Of a DNA stretch of 21,426 nt, positions 1 to 6,964 are shown one piece after another. The stretch is from CAYWTX01 sp964461295 (GTDB lineage: Bacteria; Planctomycetota; Phycisphaerae; SM23-33), in contig CAYWTX010000019.1 of the NCBI GenBank assembly GCA_964461295.1, positions 1-21,426 of the forward strand, given 5' to 3'. Position 1 is the stretch's first letter. Every line of letters begins with the position of its first letter. The notes below the pieces were generated by a model. The model saw nothing but the letters and a program-made list of their open reading frames with translations. It was not told the DNA's origin and made no database searches. A program made the translations under genes and the position numbers.

Positions 1-424
1 CGTCCTCGCCGCCGGCGTCGGGCTGGCCGATCCAGCCAGGCAGCTTGCCGCCGTTGTCCTTGTACTCCTTCCACAGCTTGATCCAGCGCGGGTAGGGCAT
101 CGACCACACGCTGGTGATGCCCCACTCGGCCGCCTCGTCCATCACGGCCTTCACCCGGTCGTCGGTGTACCACTCCCTCATGCCGGCGCCCTGCGGGCCG
201 CCGTGCGAGTTGCCGTAGAAGGGGTTGGCGCCCAGGATGATCCGGGAGATCTCGACCGGGCCGATCTTCACGGTCGGCACGACCAGCTTGGGCTTGAAGC
301 CGGCCCGCTTGCCCGCCGCGGCCGCCACCGTCTCGGCGCCCATCGCCGCCCGCCCCGCCGCCAGGGCCGCGCCCGCCGCCATCGTGCTCTTCAGAAAACC
401 ACGCCGGGACTGGTTCTCACGCAT
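1..424 (-). CDS. Tat-exported TIM-barrel / aldo-keto-reductase-like protein (3' part off the window)
   Basis: This is the N-terminal ~141 residues of a minus-strand gene; the rest lies beyond the left edge. The start is ATG at 424-422, with a strong AAGGAG Shine-Dalgarno 6 nt upstream. The N-terminus MRENQSRRGFLKS is a canonical twin-arginine signal (RRGFLK) followed by an Ala/Gly-rich hydrophobic stretch, so export of a folded, possibly cofactor-bound, protein to the periplasm is likely. The mature start contains VKIGPVEISRIILGANP, which closely matches VKIGNVEISRMILGGN-type sequence in the adjacent upstream gene, so the two are paralogues. The gene begins 17 nt after the stop of that DoxX fusion, so they are probably one operon. 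The resemblance to aldo/keto-reductase barrels is weak: the strand-1 pattern is there but no catalytic tetrad is visible in this fragment. Substrate and reaction are unknown. Confidence 0.85.
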   Translation of the reverse strand, partial: MRENQSRRGFLKSTMAAGAALAAGRAAMGAETVAAAAGKRAGFKPKLVVPTVKIGPVEISRIILGANPFYGNSHGGPQGAGMREWYTDDRVKAVMDEAAEWGITSVWSMPYPRWIKLWKEYKDNGGKLPGWIGQPDAGGED

Positions 425-441
425 CGTCGTCTCCTTGGGGT

Positions 442-1983
442 CTAGGCTCGCCAAGGCCGCTCGCGGCCCTTCTTCTTCACCTCGCCGTACACGTCCAGCA
501 TCACGTTCACGTCCTCGATGATCTGGAAATCGTACATGCCCACGCACAGCAGGTCGGCCCCGCCGGCGAAGGCATACTCGAAGCCCTTCCACGGGTTGAT
601 CGCACCGGCGGCCAGGATCTTGAACGCCACCCACGGCTCGGGGCGCTGCTTCATGTACGCCACGGTTTCCTCGGGTTCTTCGCACCAGGCGCTGTCGTTG
701 CGCTCCTTTAACCCGGCAGACCAGTAATCGAGTTGGTGAATCGTCTTCATCCAGAAGTCCGGCAGAATGCCCGCGTCCACGCAGCCCTTGACGGTCGCCA
801 GCTTGTGGGCGCCAATCCCGCCCGGCACGCCGAGGGACCGCATCAGATCCAGGGCCTTGGCGACCTTGCCGAACTCGCCGCGCCGGACGAGCTGGTCGGC
901 ATCGCCGCCCATGATGTAGCAGGCGCACGCGCCGGCGTCTACGCCGCGGCGGATGTTGTCCATCAGCTTCCCGCCCCCGGCGCAGTCGGAGATGAACTTG
1001 ATCTTCCCGATCTCCCGCCGCCAGTACTCGTTGATCACGCCGCACAGCATCGGGTTGGTCAGCAACGCGTTGATGCCGCACTTCTCGGCCAGCAGGAGCG
1101 TCTCGAAGACCTTGTCGCGGTGGTGGTACGCCTTCACAAGCCGGTCGACGTAGATCAGGTCGCGGGCATGCGCCCAGCCGCCGATCAGGTTGCCGCCGAG
1201 GATCATGCGGCTGATCTCGACGTTGCCGATCTTCGTCATCGGCACCAGGCCTTTCAGCTCTTTGAGGCCGGCGGCGCTGAAGGACTTCATCGTCGCGCTG
1301 GTGACGGCGTCCGCCCTGCCTTCGCGAAGCCGCTGCCGCTCGAAGCTCATCCACCCGTGCCGGCGCAGGGCGGCCACCACGAACGCCCCGACGAACGGCA
1401 TCGTCGCCATCCCGGCGAGCAGCTCGCGCCGCAGAACCAGCGGGGGCTTCTCATCCGGCGAATCGGCAGTCGGCAGTCCGCGGTCCGCGGTTCCCGCTTT
1501 GCGTGCCCGCCTCCACAGCAGGTGCGCCCACCGGTCCAGCCCGGCGAACCTGCCCGTGGGGAACACCAGCACGGCCGCCAGGGCGGCCAGTTCCACGATG
1601 TTCTTGTTGACGATGAGGTAGTGGCCCTCGGCCGGCGGCGTCATCCCCAGCCCCGCCAGCGCGGGGTGGGCCAGGTAATACAGCGCCAGCAGGGCCATGC
1701 CCGCCCCGGCCGCGACGCGAGTGAACAGCCCCAGCATCAGGCAGCCGCCGATGGCCATCAGCGCCCAGACGTTGGCCGTGTCGACGACGACCATGACCTG
1801 CGGCTGGGCGGCCGCCCATCGGAACACCGGCGCCAGCACCCAGCGGGACAGGTCGAGGAAGTTCGCGGCCGACCAGTTGGGATCGAGCAGCTTGGCCAGG
1901 CCTTCGTACAGGAAGTGCCAGCCGATGGCGACGCGCAGCGCCGTCAGGAGCGAAAGCTGGAACGTCGACCACCGCCGCGGCAT
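442..1983 (-). CDS. DoxX-family membrane domain fused through a twin-arginine helix to a TIM-barrel domain
   Basis: The protein has 513 residues. I chose ATG 1983 because GAGG lies 6 nt upstream; the longer open frame to 2367 is antisense to the next gene. Residues ~10-150 are a DoxX-like domain with about four membrane helices and the typical opening GWHFLYEGLAKL. Residues ~160-180 are a hydrophilic linker encoded by a heptamer repeat. Residues 185-206 (RRELLAGMATMPF onward) form a further hydrophobic helix preceded by an RR pair. At 225-231 is DAVTSAT, resembling the ApbE flavinylation consensus Dxx(S/T)GAT with Gly replaced by Ser. From ~249 to the end is a TIM-barrel-like domain paralogous to the next gene. 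I infer four helices, then a Tat-like fifth helix, then a periplasmic barrel, possibly acting in quinone- or flavin-linked redox chemistry. DoxX relatives belong to thiosulfate:quinone oxidoreductases, but nothing here proves that activity. Confidence 0.85.
   Translation of the reverse strand: MPRRWSTFQLSLLTALRVAIGWHFLYEGLAKLLDPNWSAANFLDLSRWVLAPVFRWAAAQPQVMVVVDTANVWALMAIGGCLMLGLFTRVAAGAGMALLALYYLAHPALAGLGMTPPAEGHYLIVNKNIVELAALAAVLVFPTGRFAGLDRWAHLLWRRARKAGTADRGLPTADSPDEKPPLVLRRELLAGMATMPFVGAFVVAALRRHGWMSFERQRLREGRADAVTSATMKSFSAAGLKELKGLVPMTKIGNVEISRMILGGNLIGGWAHARDLIYVDRLVKAYHHRDKVFETLLLAEKCGINALLTNPMLCGVINEYWRREIGKIKFISDCAGGGKLMDNIRRGVDAGACACYIMGGDADQLVRRGEFGKVAKALDLMRSLGVPGGIGAHKLATVKGCVDAGILPDFWMKTIHQLDYWSAGLKERNDSAWCEEPEETVAYMKQRPEPWVAFKILAAGAINPWKGFEYAFAGGADLLCVGMYDFQIIEDVNVMLDVYGEVKKKGRERPWRA
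1463..1497. repeat. Heptamer tandem array inside the DoxX-barrel linker
   Basis: Five consecutive 7-base units read on the plus strand: two exact TCGGCAG, two exact TCCGCGG, then TTCCCGC. On the minus strand the first pair reads CTGCCGA, matching the unit type of the array at 6944. It encodes about residues 163-174 of the fusion protein, between the last DoxX helix and the RR helix, a place where extra residues are tolerated. Confidence 0.7.
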
Positions 1984-2118
1984 CGAGCACCTCAACATCA
2001 AGCCCGTCCATTCCTTGAACTCCCCCCATCGTACCAAGGCGCGGGGCATTCCGCGTCGGGCAACTCGGAGCCGGGACGTGACGGCGGCCTGGGTCTTTGG
2101 GGCCGCGGCGGAGGTTTG

Positions 2119-2124
2119 TATGAT
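2119..2124 (+). promoter_or_regulatory. Putative -10 box (TATGAT) for the large propeller gene
   Basis: TATGAT matches the sigma-70 -10 consensus at 5 of 6 positions and lies 22 nt before the chosen ATG. The best -35 candidate, TTGGGG at 2097-2102, is weak with a 16-nt spacer. If real, it places the start of transcription near 2131 and rules out the upstream in-frame ATG at 2120. Confidence 0.4.
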
Positions 2125-2146
2125 AGCGGACTGGAAAGGAATCACC

Positions 2147-5100
2147 ATGGTCACTCCACGTGCTGTCGCGGTCGGGATCGCGGTCGCCGGGCTGGTTTGG
2201 GGGTTGCTGGGCGCGCATCGCGCCGTCGCGGCCGAGACCTCGGCGGCGGATGTGCTCCAGCAGTCGGGGGTGACGCGCGGGCTGTGCGTCGTCGTCAACG
2301 CCGACGCTGCCGGTTCGGCGGCCGCGGGCGACCTGGCCATCGGCATCGCCCGCTCGGCCGAGGCCATGGTCGTGCACGTGCTGGACGCCAGCGGGTCCGG
2401 AGCGGCCGCGGCGCGGGCCGCGGCGCAGAAGGCGGGCCTGGCGCAGCGCGTGTCGGCCGAGGCGTACGGCGAGAAGAAGCTCCCCTACCCGGACAACTAC
2501 GTGAACCTGCTGATCGCCGCGGCGGGCGCGGTGGCCGAGGAAGAGGCGCTGCGCGTGCTGACGCCGGCCGGCGGCGTGGGATACGTGGGAGGCGGCGGTC
2601 CACGGGTTCCACCGGTCTCACAGATGAAGAAGTTGACCAAGCCTCGCCCGGCGGGGATGGACGAGTGGACGCATCAGCGGCACGCGGCGGACGGGAACCC
2701 TTGCTCGGCGGACAGCATCGACATGACGGCGGTGCCGGACCGGCTGCGGTGGGCGGGGGACAACCCGCGGACCTGGTCGCACGCGATGCGAGCGGCCGGG
2801 GGGCGGGTGTTCGTGGTGATCGGCAACACGGTGACGTGCCGGGACGCGTTCAACGGCGTGCTGCTATGGAAGCGGACGTACGAGAGCGCCGGCGCCAACA
2901 GCGCCCCCAGCGCGGCGCTGAACCGCCCGGTTGCCGCGGCGCAGCGGCTGTTTCTGCACCATCGCGGCGGGGGGATCGCGGTGATCGACGCGGCCAGCGG
3001 CGAGGTCGTGCGGCTGATCGAGCGCCCGGCGCGGCTGCTGGAGTTCATCCACGTGGGGGACGGCGCGTCCGAAACCGGGCGGTTGTTGCTGCGCGACGCC
3101 AACGGCGTGTCGTGCGTCGAGCCCGCCGGCGGGCGCGAGTTGTGGCGCGTGGAGGCCCCGGCGGCGCCGAACCTGGTCGAAGGCGCGATGGGCGGCAAGC
3201 GCATGCCGCAAGGGTTCGTCGTGCCGCATCTGGTCGCCGACGGCGCCGGCGCCCGCGTGTACTTCATCACGGGCCAGAAGAAGCAGACCGGCGAGAAGAA
3301 GGACCCCAAGGGCGCGGCCGTGCCGGTGTTCTCGTGGCGGGCGCGGGCGGTGGGCCTGGCCGTGGCGGGCGGGAAGGAAGTATGGCGGTGCGAGGACGAG
3401 AAGCTGGGCGAGACCGCGTGCGTGGCGATGCACGTTCACGGAACGCTGGTGGGCTTCAACGAGGGGGCGTTCTGGGGCGTGCCGACCAACCTTCGCCAGG
3501 GCGCCGACGGGCCGGCCGACGGCAACGCCGGGCCGTGGGTGCTGCGGGCCCGTTCGTGGGACCGCGAAGGCAAGAAGCTGTCCAGCGCGGCGTTCACCGA
3601 CCTCAAGCGGGCGACGACGTGCCTGCTGGAGGCCGGCGGGATGGTGTGGGTTCGCGACGACAAGGGGATGTACTTCGGCGAGGGGACGCCCACCGAGCGC
3701 GAGAGCAAGACCCGCGGCTGGTCGGGGCTGGACGTGCGCACGGGCACGCTGAAGCGGCGGGTGTGCTACCCCATCGACATCGACTGGTCCGGGCGCTGCT
3801 ACAGCGACGTGGCGACCGGCAACACGATCCTGTCGCAGACGATGGAGATCGTGGGCATCAACGGCAGCGACCTCAAGCACGTTCGCGGCATCCGCGGGCA
3901 GTGCGGCATCGGCTTCATCGTGGCCAACAACGCGGTGTATACGCCGCCCAACCAGTGCATCGGCTGCTACCCGATGGTGCGCGGCGCGATCTCCTACGAG
4001 ACGGACAAGGGCCCGCACGTCGTCGTGGCCGACGACAAGCGGCTGGAGCGGGGGCCGGCGTACGGAAAGGTCGGAACCGGGAACCCGGAACCCGGAGCCG
4101 GGAGAGACCCGGAATGGCCGATGTATCGCTGCAACGCGCTGCGCACGGGCTGCACGGAGGGCAAGGCGGCGGCCGAGGGCGCGGCCGTCCGGTGGCAGGC
4201 GGCCCTGGGCGCCCGCTGCACGCAGCCGGTGGTGGCGGGCGGGCGCGTTTTCACGGCCGTGGCCAACGAGCGGCGCGTCGTGTGCCTCAACGCGGCGGAC
4301 GGCAGAGAGCTTTGGGATTTCACGGCCGGCGGGCGGATCACCACCTCGCCCACCGCGCAGGGGGAGTTGTGCCTGTTCGGTTCGCACGACGGCTACGTGT
4401 ACTGCCTGCGGGCCTCCGACGGGGCGCTGGCGTGGCGGTTCAACGCCGCGCCGGAGCACCGGCGGATCGTGTTCGGCGAGCAGGTCGAGTCGCCCTGGCC
4501 GGTGTTCGGCAGCGTGCTGCTGTACGACGGGGCGGTGTTCGCCACGGCGGGGCAGTACTCGGCCCTGGACGGCGGGCTGCACTTCTGGGCCCTGGACCCG
4601 GCGACGGGCAAGGCTCGCTTCCACCAGGTCTTCGCGGGCATCAAGGGCGACAAGGCCGTCATCCTCCCCACCCACTGGTACAAGCACGAAGACCACGCGA
4701 TGAACAACATCCTGTCCGGCGACAAGGGCCGCCTGCGGTTCTACGACGAATGGGGCGGCTGGGAGTTCGACGCCAGGGACGGCACGATGACACAGGCCCT
4801 CGGCGTGGTGCCGCAGCCGGGCTTCCCCACCGGACGCATCTCCCCGGGCGACCCCAACACGGTCGAACGCTGGCCCTGGGCGGGCTTCGACCGTGTCTCG
4901 CTGGCCTACCTGATGTACGGCCTGCCGTTCGGCCTGCGCCAGTCGCTGGAACTGGACCCGCGGACGCGGGCAAGCGGCACGGCCGGACATTTCATGTTCT
5001 TCCCGGACAAGCAGGGCCCGGGCATCTGGCTGCGCGCCAAGGGCGACGCGACGGAGGTCGAACCCGAGCCGTGGGTGCAGCCGACGGACCCGAAGGTGAT

Positions 5101-5575
5101 CGGCTTCCCGAAGACGTTCTACGCCGATCCCAGGCGCGTGGAACTGAAGAAGGACCTCTGGCCGACCAGGAGCGTGGCGATTCGCGTGCAGGCGTTCGCG
5201 ATGGCGGGCAAGGAAACGCTGTGGCTGGCGGGCACGTGCCCGCCGCCGGCGCCGCCGGCGACGCAACCTGCGGTTGCCCCCGCCAGTGGAGCATCCTCCG
5301 CGTCGGAACAGAGTCCGGCCGTGGCGGCCCGGTCGTCTCCCGCGAGTGCGGCGCCTTCGCCCGCGTCGGAACAGAGCCGGGCCGTGCCGGCCCGGTCGCC
5401 TTCGGATGGTGGGCCGCAACCCAGGAGCGAACTCATCTGTCTTTCACTCAAGGACGGCAGCCAGCTCGGCCAGTGGCCTTTCGAGGGCGAGGCGACGTTT
5501 GACGGCCTGTCGATCGCGGGCGGGCGCGTGTACGTCGCCACGCACGAGGGGAAGGTGTACTGCTTCGGGAAGTGA
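2147..5575 (+). CDS. Secreted PQQ-like beta-propeller protein with degenerate methyltransferase-like N-terminal domain
   Basis: The protein has 1142 residues. Start ATG 2147 has AAAGGA 6-7 nt upstream and yields a clean Sec signal peptide (residues ~1-30, ending near HRAVAAE). An in-frame ATG at 2120 with GGAGG upstream is the alternative. Residues ~45-150 follow the order of a class I methyltransferase: VVHVLDAS, then AAQKAGLAQRV, then LPYPDNYVNLL, then EALRVLTPAGG. Motif I has lost its Gly-rich loop, so SAM binding is doubtful. From MDEWTHQRH (171) onward come propeller repeats; a second set begins at EWPMYRCNALRTG (656), with ADGRELW and SDGALAW blade motifs. The two sets are joined by a heptamer-encoded linker at ~643-654. 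A Pro/Ala/Ser-rich insert (~1043-1084) precedes the last blade. No haem motif is visible, so an enzyme role is not supported; a periplasmic or surface binding scaffold fits better. The gene is divergent from the DoxX operon. Confidence 0.9.
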   Translation: MVTPRAVAVGIAVAGLVWGLLGAHRAVAAETSAADVLQQSGVTRGLCVVVNADAAGSAAAGDLAIGIARSAEAMVVHVLDASGSGAAAARAAAQKAGLAQRVSAEAYGEKKLPYPDNYVNLLIAAAGAVAEEEALRVLTPAGGVGYVGGGGPRVPPVSQMKKLTKPRPAGMDEWTHQRHAADGNPCSADSIDMTAVPDRLRWAGDNPRTWSHAMRAAGGRVFVVIGNTVTCRDAFNGVLLWKRTYESAGANSAPSAALNRPVAAAQRLFLHHRGGGIAVIDAASGEVVRLIERPARLLEFIHVGDGASETGRLLLRDANGVSCVEPAGGRELWRVEAPAAPNLVEGAMGGKRMPQGFVVPHLVADGAGARVYFITGQKKQTGEKKDPKGAAVPVFSWRARAVGLAVAGGKEVWRCEDEKLGETACVAMHVHGTLVGFNEGAFWGVPTNLRQGADGPADGNAGPWVLRARSWDREGKKLSSAAFTDLKRATTCLLEAGGMVWVRDDKGMYFGEGTPTERESKTRGWSGLDVRTGTLKRRVCYPIDIDWSGRCYSDVATGNTILSQTMEIVGINGSDLKHVRGIRGQCGIGFIVANNAVYTPPNQCIGCYPMVRGAISYETDKGPHVVVADDKRLERGPAYGKVGTGNPEPGAGRDPEWPMYRCNALRTGCTEGKAAAEGAAVRWQAALGARCTQPVVAGGRVFTAVANERRVVCLNAADGRELWDFTAGGRITTSPTAQGELCLFGSHDGYVYCLRASDGALAWRFNAAPEHRRIVFGEQVESPWPVFGSVLLYDGAVFATAGQYSALDGGLHFWALDPATGKARFHQVFAGIKGDKAVILPTHWYKHEDHAMNNILSGDKGRLRFYDEWGGWEFDARDGTMTQALGVVPQPGFPTGRISPGDPNTVERWPWAGFDRVSLAYLMYGLPFGLRQSLELDPRTRASGTAGHFMFFPDKQGPGIWLRAKGDATEVEPEPWVQPTDPKVIGFPKTFYADPRRVELKKDLWPTRSVAIRVQAFAMAGKETLWLAGTCPPPAPPATQPAVAPASGASSASEQSPAVAARSSPASAAPSPASEQSRAVPARSPSDGGPQPRSELICLSLKDGSQLGQWPFEGEATFDGLSIAGGRVYVATHEGKVYCFGK
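4073..4107. repeat. Heptamer tandem array between the two propeller halves
   Basis: Five 7-base units of the form GGARCCS run in perfect phase: GGAACCG, GGAACCC twice, GGAGCCG, then a degenerate GGAGAGA. On the minus strand the unit is GGGTTCC. It encodes residues ~643-654 (GTGNPEPGAGRD), immediately before the second propeller set. Five units are 35 nt, so expansion or contraction by one unit would shift the reading frame. Confidence 0.7.
5273..5398 (+). repeat. In-frame 63-nt-period duplication in the propeller C-terminus
   Basis: Two copies of a 38-nt segment (5298-5335 and 5361-5398) differ at 3 positions and are offset by 63 nt, exactly 21 codons. The upstream portion of each period is only partly similar. 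Both encode ASEQS followed by a VxAR-type stretch in a low-complexity Pro/Ala/Ser insert. The second copy contains the self-complementary CCGGGCC/GGCCCGG arms. It may be a duplicated palindromic insert or simple slippage. Confidence 0.65.
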
Positions 5576-5612
5576 TCGCTGGAAGGAGACCGCCCTCGGA
5601 CCGGTTGTCGGC

Positions 5613-5618
5613 TATAAT
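5613..5618 (+). promoter_or_regulatory. Putative -10 box (TATAAT) for the ATPase gene
   Basis: A perfect TATAAT lies 36 nt before the ATG at 5655, giving a leader of about 30 nt. No convincing -35 hexamer is seen at the usual distance. It lies only 38 nt after the propeller stop codon, suggesting that the ATPase gene has its own promoter. Confidence 0.45.
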
Positions 5619-5654
5619 GCAGCGTCATTGCATTTTACCCGATCATGGAGAAGC

Positions 5655-6872
5655 ATGTACTACGATCGTGCGATGGAGGAATGCTGGGCCGAGGCAACGG
5701 AGCAGTTCCCTGTGCTGCTGCTGACGGGGCCCAGGCAGGTGGGCAAGACAACCCTCCTGCAGAACCTGTGCGAGCGGCAGCGGCGGTACGTCGCCCTGGA
5801 CGACCCCACCCTTCGCGCGATGGCGGACGACGATCCTGCTCTCTTCCTGCAACGGTATCAGCCGCCGCTGCTCATCGACGAGATCCAGTACGCGCCGCAG
5901 CTCCTGCCGCACATCAAGATGGCCGTCGATGCCGCGAGGCGCCCGGGGATGTTCTGGCTCACCGGCTCGCAGCAGTTCCAGATGATGCGGGGGGTATCCG
6001 AGACGCTGGCGGGACGCGTGGCCATCCTGAACCTGCTGGGATTCTCGGCCAGAGAGAGACACCGGCTGAGGCTGGACGTGCCGCCGTTCCTGCCCACGCG
6101 CACGTCGATGATCGAGCGCGCGGATTCCGCCTCGCCGTCGAGCCTCAAGAGCGTCTACGGCGACATCTGGCGGGGCTCGTTTCCGTCTCTGACGGCCGGG
6201 CCGGTGAGGGACCGCGACCTTTTCTATAGTTCGTACTTGCAGACGTATCTCCAGCGGGACGTGCGCGATCTGGCCCAGGTGGGAAGCGAAACGGCGTTCG
6301 TGCGGTTCCTGAAGGCGGCAGCGGCGCGAACGGGCCAGCTCCTCAACCTGGCGGAGCTTGCCCGCGATGCGGACGTCTCGCCGAATACTGCCAGGAACTG
6401 GTTGTCCATCCTTCAGACAAGTTTTCAGGTTCTCCTGCTCCAGCCATACCACTCGAACCTGACCAAGCGGCTGGTGAAGGCGCCCAAGCTGTACTTCCTG
6501 GACACTGGCTTGTGCGCCTACCTGGCCGAGTGGTCGTCGCCGGGAACGCTGGAGGCGGGGGCGATGTCCGGCGCGATCCTCGAGACGCACGTCCTGTGCG
6601 AATTGCTGAAGAGCTGGTGGAACAGGGGCAGGACGCCGCAACTGTTCTACTATCGCGACCATGACGGCAAGGAGATCGATTTCCTGCTCATGCAGGACCA
6701 GGTGATGTACCCGCTGGAAGTGAAGAAATCGGCGAGCCCCAAGCGAGAATGGGCCGACTTCGCCAAGAGACTGGGAAAGTCGCGGGTCGGTGAGGGCGGC
6801 GTCCTGTGTTTCTGCCCCGAGGTGGCCCCGCTGACGGAGAGGGTCGCTGCGTTGCCTGTCGGGATCATCTGA
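5655..6872 (+). CDS. AAA-type ATPase with DUF4143 C-terminal domain
   Basis: The protein has 405 residues, the normal size for this family. Start ATG 5655 is preceded by GGAG at 5647-5650. Walker A is GPRQVGKTTL (25-34), Walker B is LLIDEIQ (72-78), and a sensor-like LTGSQQF follows, all typical of the AAA_14 fold. The middle region resembles the winged-helix part (AELARDADVSPNTARNW). The C-terminal DUF4143 part contains FYYRDHDGKEIDFLL followed by YPLEVKKS, an EID-x-EVK pattern like PD-(D/E)XK nucleases. The family is widespread and often laterally transferred; its function is not settled. More frequent AGG/AGA codons than in neighbouring genes hint at separate ancestry. It faces the permease gene convergently and shows no clear partnership with neighbours. 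Confidence 0.92.
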   Translation: MYYDRAMEECWAEATEQFPVLLLTGPRQVGKTTLLQNLCERQRRYVALDDPTLRAMADDDPALFLQRYQPPLLIDEIQYAPQLLPHIKMAVDAARRPGMFWLTGSQQFQMMRGVSETLAGRVAILNLLGFSARERHRLRLDVPPFLPTRTSMIERADSASPSSLKSVYGDIWRGSFPSLTAGPVRDRDLFYSSYLQTYLQRDVRDLAQVGSETAFVRFLKAAAARTGQLLNLAELARDADVSPNTARNWLSILQTSFQVLLLQPYHSNLTKRLVKAPKLYFLDTGLCAYLAEWSSPGTLEAGAMSGAILETHVLCELLKSWWNRGRTPQLFYYRDHDGKEIDFLLMQDQVMYPLEVKKSASPKREWADFAKRLGKSRVGEGGVLCFCPEVAPLTERVAALPVGII

Positions 6873-6943
6873 GGGCCGGCGCACAGCCCTGCTGACGGGG
6901 CGGAAGAGAGGAGCACGCGAAGGCGCGGGCACCGGTGCAATCC

Positions 6944-6964
6944 AATCGACAATCGGCAATTGTC
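6944..6964. repeat. Heptamer array overlapping the permease stop codon
   Basis: Three 7-base units on the plus strand (AATCGAC, AATCGGC, AATTGTC) end on the complement of the permease TGA (6963-6965). Read on the minus strand the units are TTGCCGA/TTGTCGA-like, closely related to the CTGCCGA units at 1463 and the GTGTCGA units at 13907. A flanking 10-nt palindrome, GCACCGGTGC, lies at about 6929-6938. Confidence 0.6.

Noticed and set aside
1984..2367. N-terminal extension of the DoxX fusion to 641 residues
   Set aside because: The extension is antisense to the propeller gene and its promoter and has low-complexity sequence; a Shine-Dalgarno precedes ATG 1983.
733..5502. 1589-codon plus-strand open frame and the equally long minus-strand frame 2864-5419
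   Set aside because: Their proteins are Arg/Gly/Pro-rich with no recognisable domains, and they overlap the well-supported DoxX and propeller genes; this is the usual result of very high GC.
2147..5575. True quinoprotein dehydrogenase
   Set aside because: Propeller repeats only; no haem-binding CxxCH and no recognisable PQQ catalytic-site residues.
5655..6872. Part of a defence system
   Set aside because: AAA/DUF4143 genes are common singletons; no nuclease, toxin-antitoxin or phage gene lies beside it.
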